Assembly: GCA_001795115.1 (NCBI GenBank)
Contig: MGNI01000097.1
Location: 1-7,386, forward strand
Length of the DNA: 7,386 nucleotides
Source: Chloroflexi bacterium RBG_16_48_8
Lineage (GTDB): Bacteria > Chloroflexota > Anaerolineae > Anaerolineales > E44-bin32
Reading direction: 5' to 3'
Shown: positions 6,111-7,386 of the stretch, in pieces
How the letters are laid out: every line of letters starts with the position of its first letter
Numbering within the stretch: position 1 is the stretch's first letter
Program-made: the position numbers and the translations under genes
The notes under the pieces: model-generated
Databases searched by the model: none
The model's input: only the letters and a program-made list of their open reading frames with translations
What the model was told of the DNA's origin: nothing

Positions 6111-6139
6111 GAGAGCCGGGGTCGGCGTCCTCGGCTCTC
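6111..6139. other. GC-rich stem-loop
   Basis: GAGAGCCGGGG pairs with CCTCGGCTCTC: eleven pairs including one G-T, around a seven-base loop (6122-6128). This is the strongest hairpin in the window. It has no immediate T-run, although TTATTTT lies about 16 bases past the right arm, so a plus-strand terminator is possible but not standard. A polypyrimidine run precedes it. Confidence 0.55.
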
Positions 6140-6147
6140 GGCGCGTA

Positions 6148-6178
6148 TGGAGACTTATTTTAAAATGAAACGTCTCCA
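6148..6178. other. Second stem-loop with AT-rich palindromic loop
   Basis: TGGAGAC and GTCTCCA are perfect 7-bp arms flanking a 17-base interior that itself contains the palindrome ATTTTAAAAT (6157-6166). It begins eight bases after the GC-rich hairpin. It could be an operator-like dyad or a bidirectional transcript end. Confidence 0.45.
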
Positions 6179-6441
6179 ATATCACCATCCTATTTTCAAA
6201 GAAGCGAAATCCAAAATGCAGGAATTCTATATAGCCAGGTTGAGAATAATGCTGATGTTATGCGTCGTCGCCCCACGCCAGCCTCTAACTTAACATCCAA
6301 GCAAGCTCGCTACAGACAATAAAATGCCCCCTGACATCACACATTAAATATTCTTTTCGAATAGCCGGTCCTTCTGGATTTTACTTTGAATTCATTGACT
6401 CACCTGAAAAAAGGCCACTCAAATGAGAGGAACCAGCATAT

Positions 6442-6944
6442 GTGGGGGTGTTCGAAACCAGCCTCCGTCTCAAGCCATATTGGCTCTGCGTTGAGAAAGT
6501 CCAGATCCCATTTCAAGGCTTTGAGTCAGCCTTTAATGGTCATAAGATTGTACAGTTCAATGATATCCATCTTTCTCCCCACACCAAGATCGATGTCGTC
6601 CAACCAGCTATCGAGATTCCCAACAATCTCAAACGCAATCTTCTTGTCATCACGGGCGATTATGTGCGTGATGTGGCGGATGATATTTTCGATCTGGCGT
6701 CAGGTCTGGCGCAGCTCAACGCAACCTATAAGGTATATTCCATCTCGGGAACCACGATTACTGGACGGAGACAGAAATCGTACAGTTGGATTTAATAGAA
6801 TGTGGGATTCTTGTGCTGATTAACCAAGGGGTTCCGATTCATTCTGGCCGTGATAGCTTCTACCTGGCTGGAATAGATGACGGATGGAGTGGACAGATTG
6901 AGGCATCTGGCAGCACATCACTTTCCTGCAGCTACCTGCTATAA
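6442..6944 (+). pseudogene. Metallophosphoesterase (YaeI/Calcineurin-like) remnant, frameshifted and truncated
   Basis: The first frame (6442-6750) reads like a membrane-associated YaeI-type metallophosphoesterase: LRLKPYWLCVEKVQIPFQGF, then FNGHKIVQFNDIHL with metal ligands D41 and H43, then LLVITGDYV with D73, then LASGLAQLNATYKVYSISG. At the next motif the expected GNHDYW is split. GGA is followed by A-CCACGATTAC, one base short, and the match continues in the next frame as HDYWTETEIVQLDLIE, ending with FYLAGIDDGWSGQ and a TAA at 6942-6944. The later part carrying the GHxHGGQ metal motif is absent. The N-terminal membrane or twin-arginine region is also missing: the frame opens at GTG with an in-frame stop 15 bases upstream and no ribosome site. 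All three defects point to a dead gene. A sequencing error could explain the frameshift but not both truncations. Confidence 0.82.
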
Positions 6945-6945
6945 T
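6937..6945 (+). promoter_or_regulatory. Extended -10 promoter for the murJ-like gene
   Basis: TGCTATAAT is a perfect extended -10 (TGnTATAAT). Its end is eight bases before GTG 6954. A start point about seven bases past the -10 would give a leaderless or nearly leaderless mRNA, consistent with the absence of a Shine-Dalgarno. No -35 of TTGACA type is found at 16-18 bp upstream, as is usual for extended -10 promoters. The element contains the stop codon of the phosphoesterase remnant. Confidence 0.65.
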
Positions 6946-6953
6946 CCCTCTTT

Positions 6954-7386
6954 GTGAGCGAACAATCCAACCCTGCAAATCGCCAAATCACACGAGCTGC
7001 TAGTGTGGTGATGGCGGGCATGGCCTTCTCAAGCGTCATTGGGCTAATTACGACGATGTTAGTCTCCCGCGCCTTTGGCACTAGCGCAGAGTTGGACTCT
7101 TTCTACGCCGCAAACCGCTTGACGGAGATCATCTTTAACCTCATGGCAGGCGGCGCTTTAGCCTCTGCCTTTGTCCCTACTTTCACCGGATTCCTCACAC
7201 ATAAAGATCGGGAGGGGGCATGGCGGTTGGCCTCCTCCATTGCAAATCTGGTTTTTCTTGCCCTTGCCATTGCAGCCATCCTGGTTTCCCTCCTGGCTCC
7301 TTGGCTGGTGAGGCATATTCTCGCCCCTGGTTTTGAGGATCCAGCTCAGATTGAGCTCACTGTTAACTTGCTGCGGGTCATGCTCC
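6954..7386 (+). CDS. murJ: Lipid II flippase MurJ/MviN-like, N-terminal 144 residues
   Basis: This is an integral membrane protein of the MurJ/MviN (MOP) family, which flips the peptidoglycan precursor lipid II across the cytoplasmic membrane. The first 144 codons are present; the frame is open at the right edge. After a short polar N-terminus (SEQSNPANRQITRAAS), TM1 spans about 18-38. The family motif follows as RAFGTSAELDSFYAANRL (39-56), TM2 with GGALASAFVPTF (66-77), a cytoplasmic loop HKDREGAWRLAS (83-94), TM3 at about 95-118, and APGF (124-127). The conserved arginine and PTF/APGF features are all where MurJ has them. GTG 6954 is chosen because it directly follows the -10 box and gives a full N-terminus; ATG at residue 20 lies inside TM1. 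Because the end is unseen, a full-length gene is assumed. Confidence 0.9.
   Translation, partial: MSEQSNPANRQITRAASVVMAGMAFSSVIGLITTMLVSRAFGTSAELDSFYAANRLTEIIFNLMAGGALASAFVPTFTGFLTHKDREGAWRLASSIANLVFLALAIAAILVSLLAPWLVRHILAPGFEDPAQIELTVNLLRVML

Larger units (their letters stand above)
5918..6441. other. Non-coding stretch between methyltransferase and phosphoesterase remnant
   Basis: No convincing gene is present in these 524 bases. The short plus-strand frames that cross it have no family resemblance and no good ribosome site. It holds a CCCAC/GTGGG inverted repeat with a CATAT loop (5964-5978), a GC-rich hairpin (6111-6139) and a second hairpin (6148-6178). The methyltransferase promoter should lie in its left part, but I see no convincing -35/-10 pair. 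The 13-mer CATATGTGGGGGT occurs at 5969-5981 and again at 6437-6449, where the phosphoesterase remnant begins. The right part is AT-richer and may contain decayed upstream sequence of that gene. Confidence 0.5.

Noticed and set aside
6207..6290. A 25-codon hydrophobic ORF starting MQEFYIARLRIM
   Set aside because: Too short, no ribosome site and no context. It might be part of the lost N-terminus of the phosphoesterase, but nothing supports that.
6386..6823. A 145-codon plus-strand frame overlapping the phosphoesterase region
   Set aside because: Its translation is serine/arginine-rich with no family pattern, whereas the overlapping frames give clear metallophosphoesterase motifs.
17..7344. 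GGATCC occurs about seven times, more than expected for a random hexamer
   Set aside because: The count is small, several sites fall in common codon pairs (Asp-Pro, Gly-Ser), and the window alone cannot show a genome-wide bias.

Overview
The window looks like a piece of a bacterial chromosome. The best guess at a lineage is Chloroflexota (Anaerolineae-like) or a neighbouring group. That rests only on the character of the MurJ-like N-terminus, an extended -10 promoter placed directly against a start codon, and a mix of CoxMS-type hydroxylase, CaiB/BaiF CoA-transferase and SCP-x/archaeal-type thiolase genes. No rRNA, tRNA, CRISPR array, integrase or transposase was seen, so the taxonomy is an inference.

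Positions 1-1683 (minus strand) read as one operon: a FAD-binding subunit (coxM-like), a [2Fe-2S] subunit (coxS-like), a doubtful 41-residue ORF, and the first 38 residues of a probable amidase leaving the left edge. The molybdopterin-binding large subunit that these subunits need is not in the window. Positions 1684-2120 are a 437-bp divergent regulatory region. Positions 2121-4562 (plus strand) carry a family III CoA-transferase and a thiolase-superfamily protein whose catalytic cysteine position is occupied by methionine. A CoxG-like SRPBCC protein (4602-5045, minus) converges on the thiolase. CoxG proteins assist maturation or membrane placement of molybdenum hydroxylases, which links it to coxM/coxS. 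These five genes plus the amidase look like a catabolic island: a molybdenum hydroxylase, an amide hydrolase, and CoA activation with thiolase-like chemistry. The substrate cannot be told from the sequence.

Positions 5097-5324 hold an unusual non-coding block. It contains fifteen in-register degenerate 8-bp units (consensus YRACYTAT), preceded by about seven units in the opposite orientation, so the whole block is a large imperfect inverted repeat. It lies between coxG and a class I SAM-dependent methyltransferase (5327-5917, minus, TTG start).

Positions 5918-6441 are non-coding, with two clear hairpins side by side. Positions 6442-6944 are a decayed metallophosphoesterase gene: a one-base deletion falls in the GNHD motif and the C-terminal third is missing. 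Its last codon and stop lie inside a perfect TGCTATAAT extended -10 element. That element is placed to drive a murJ-like flippase gene beginning at GTG 6954, with almost no leader, and running off the right edge.
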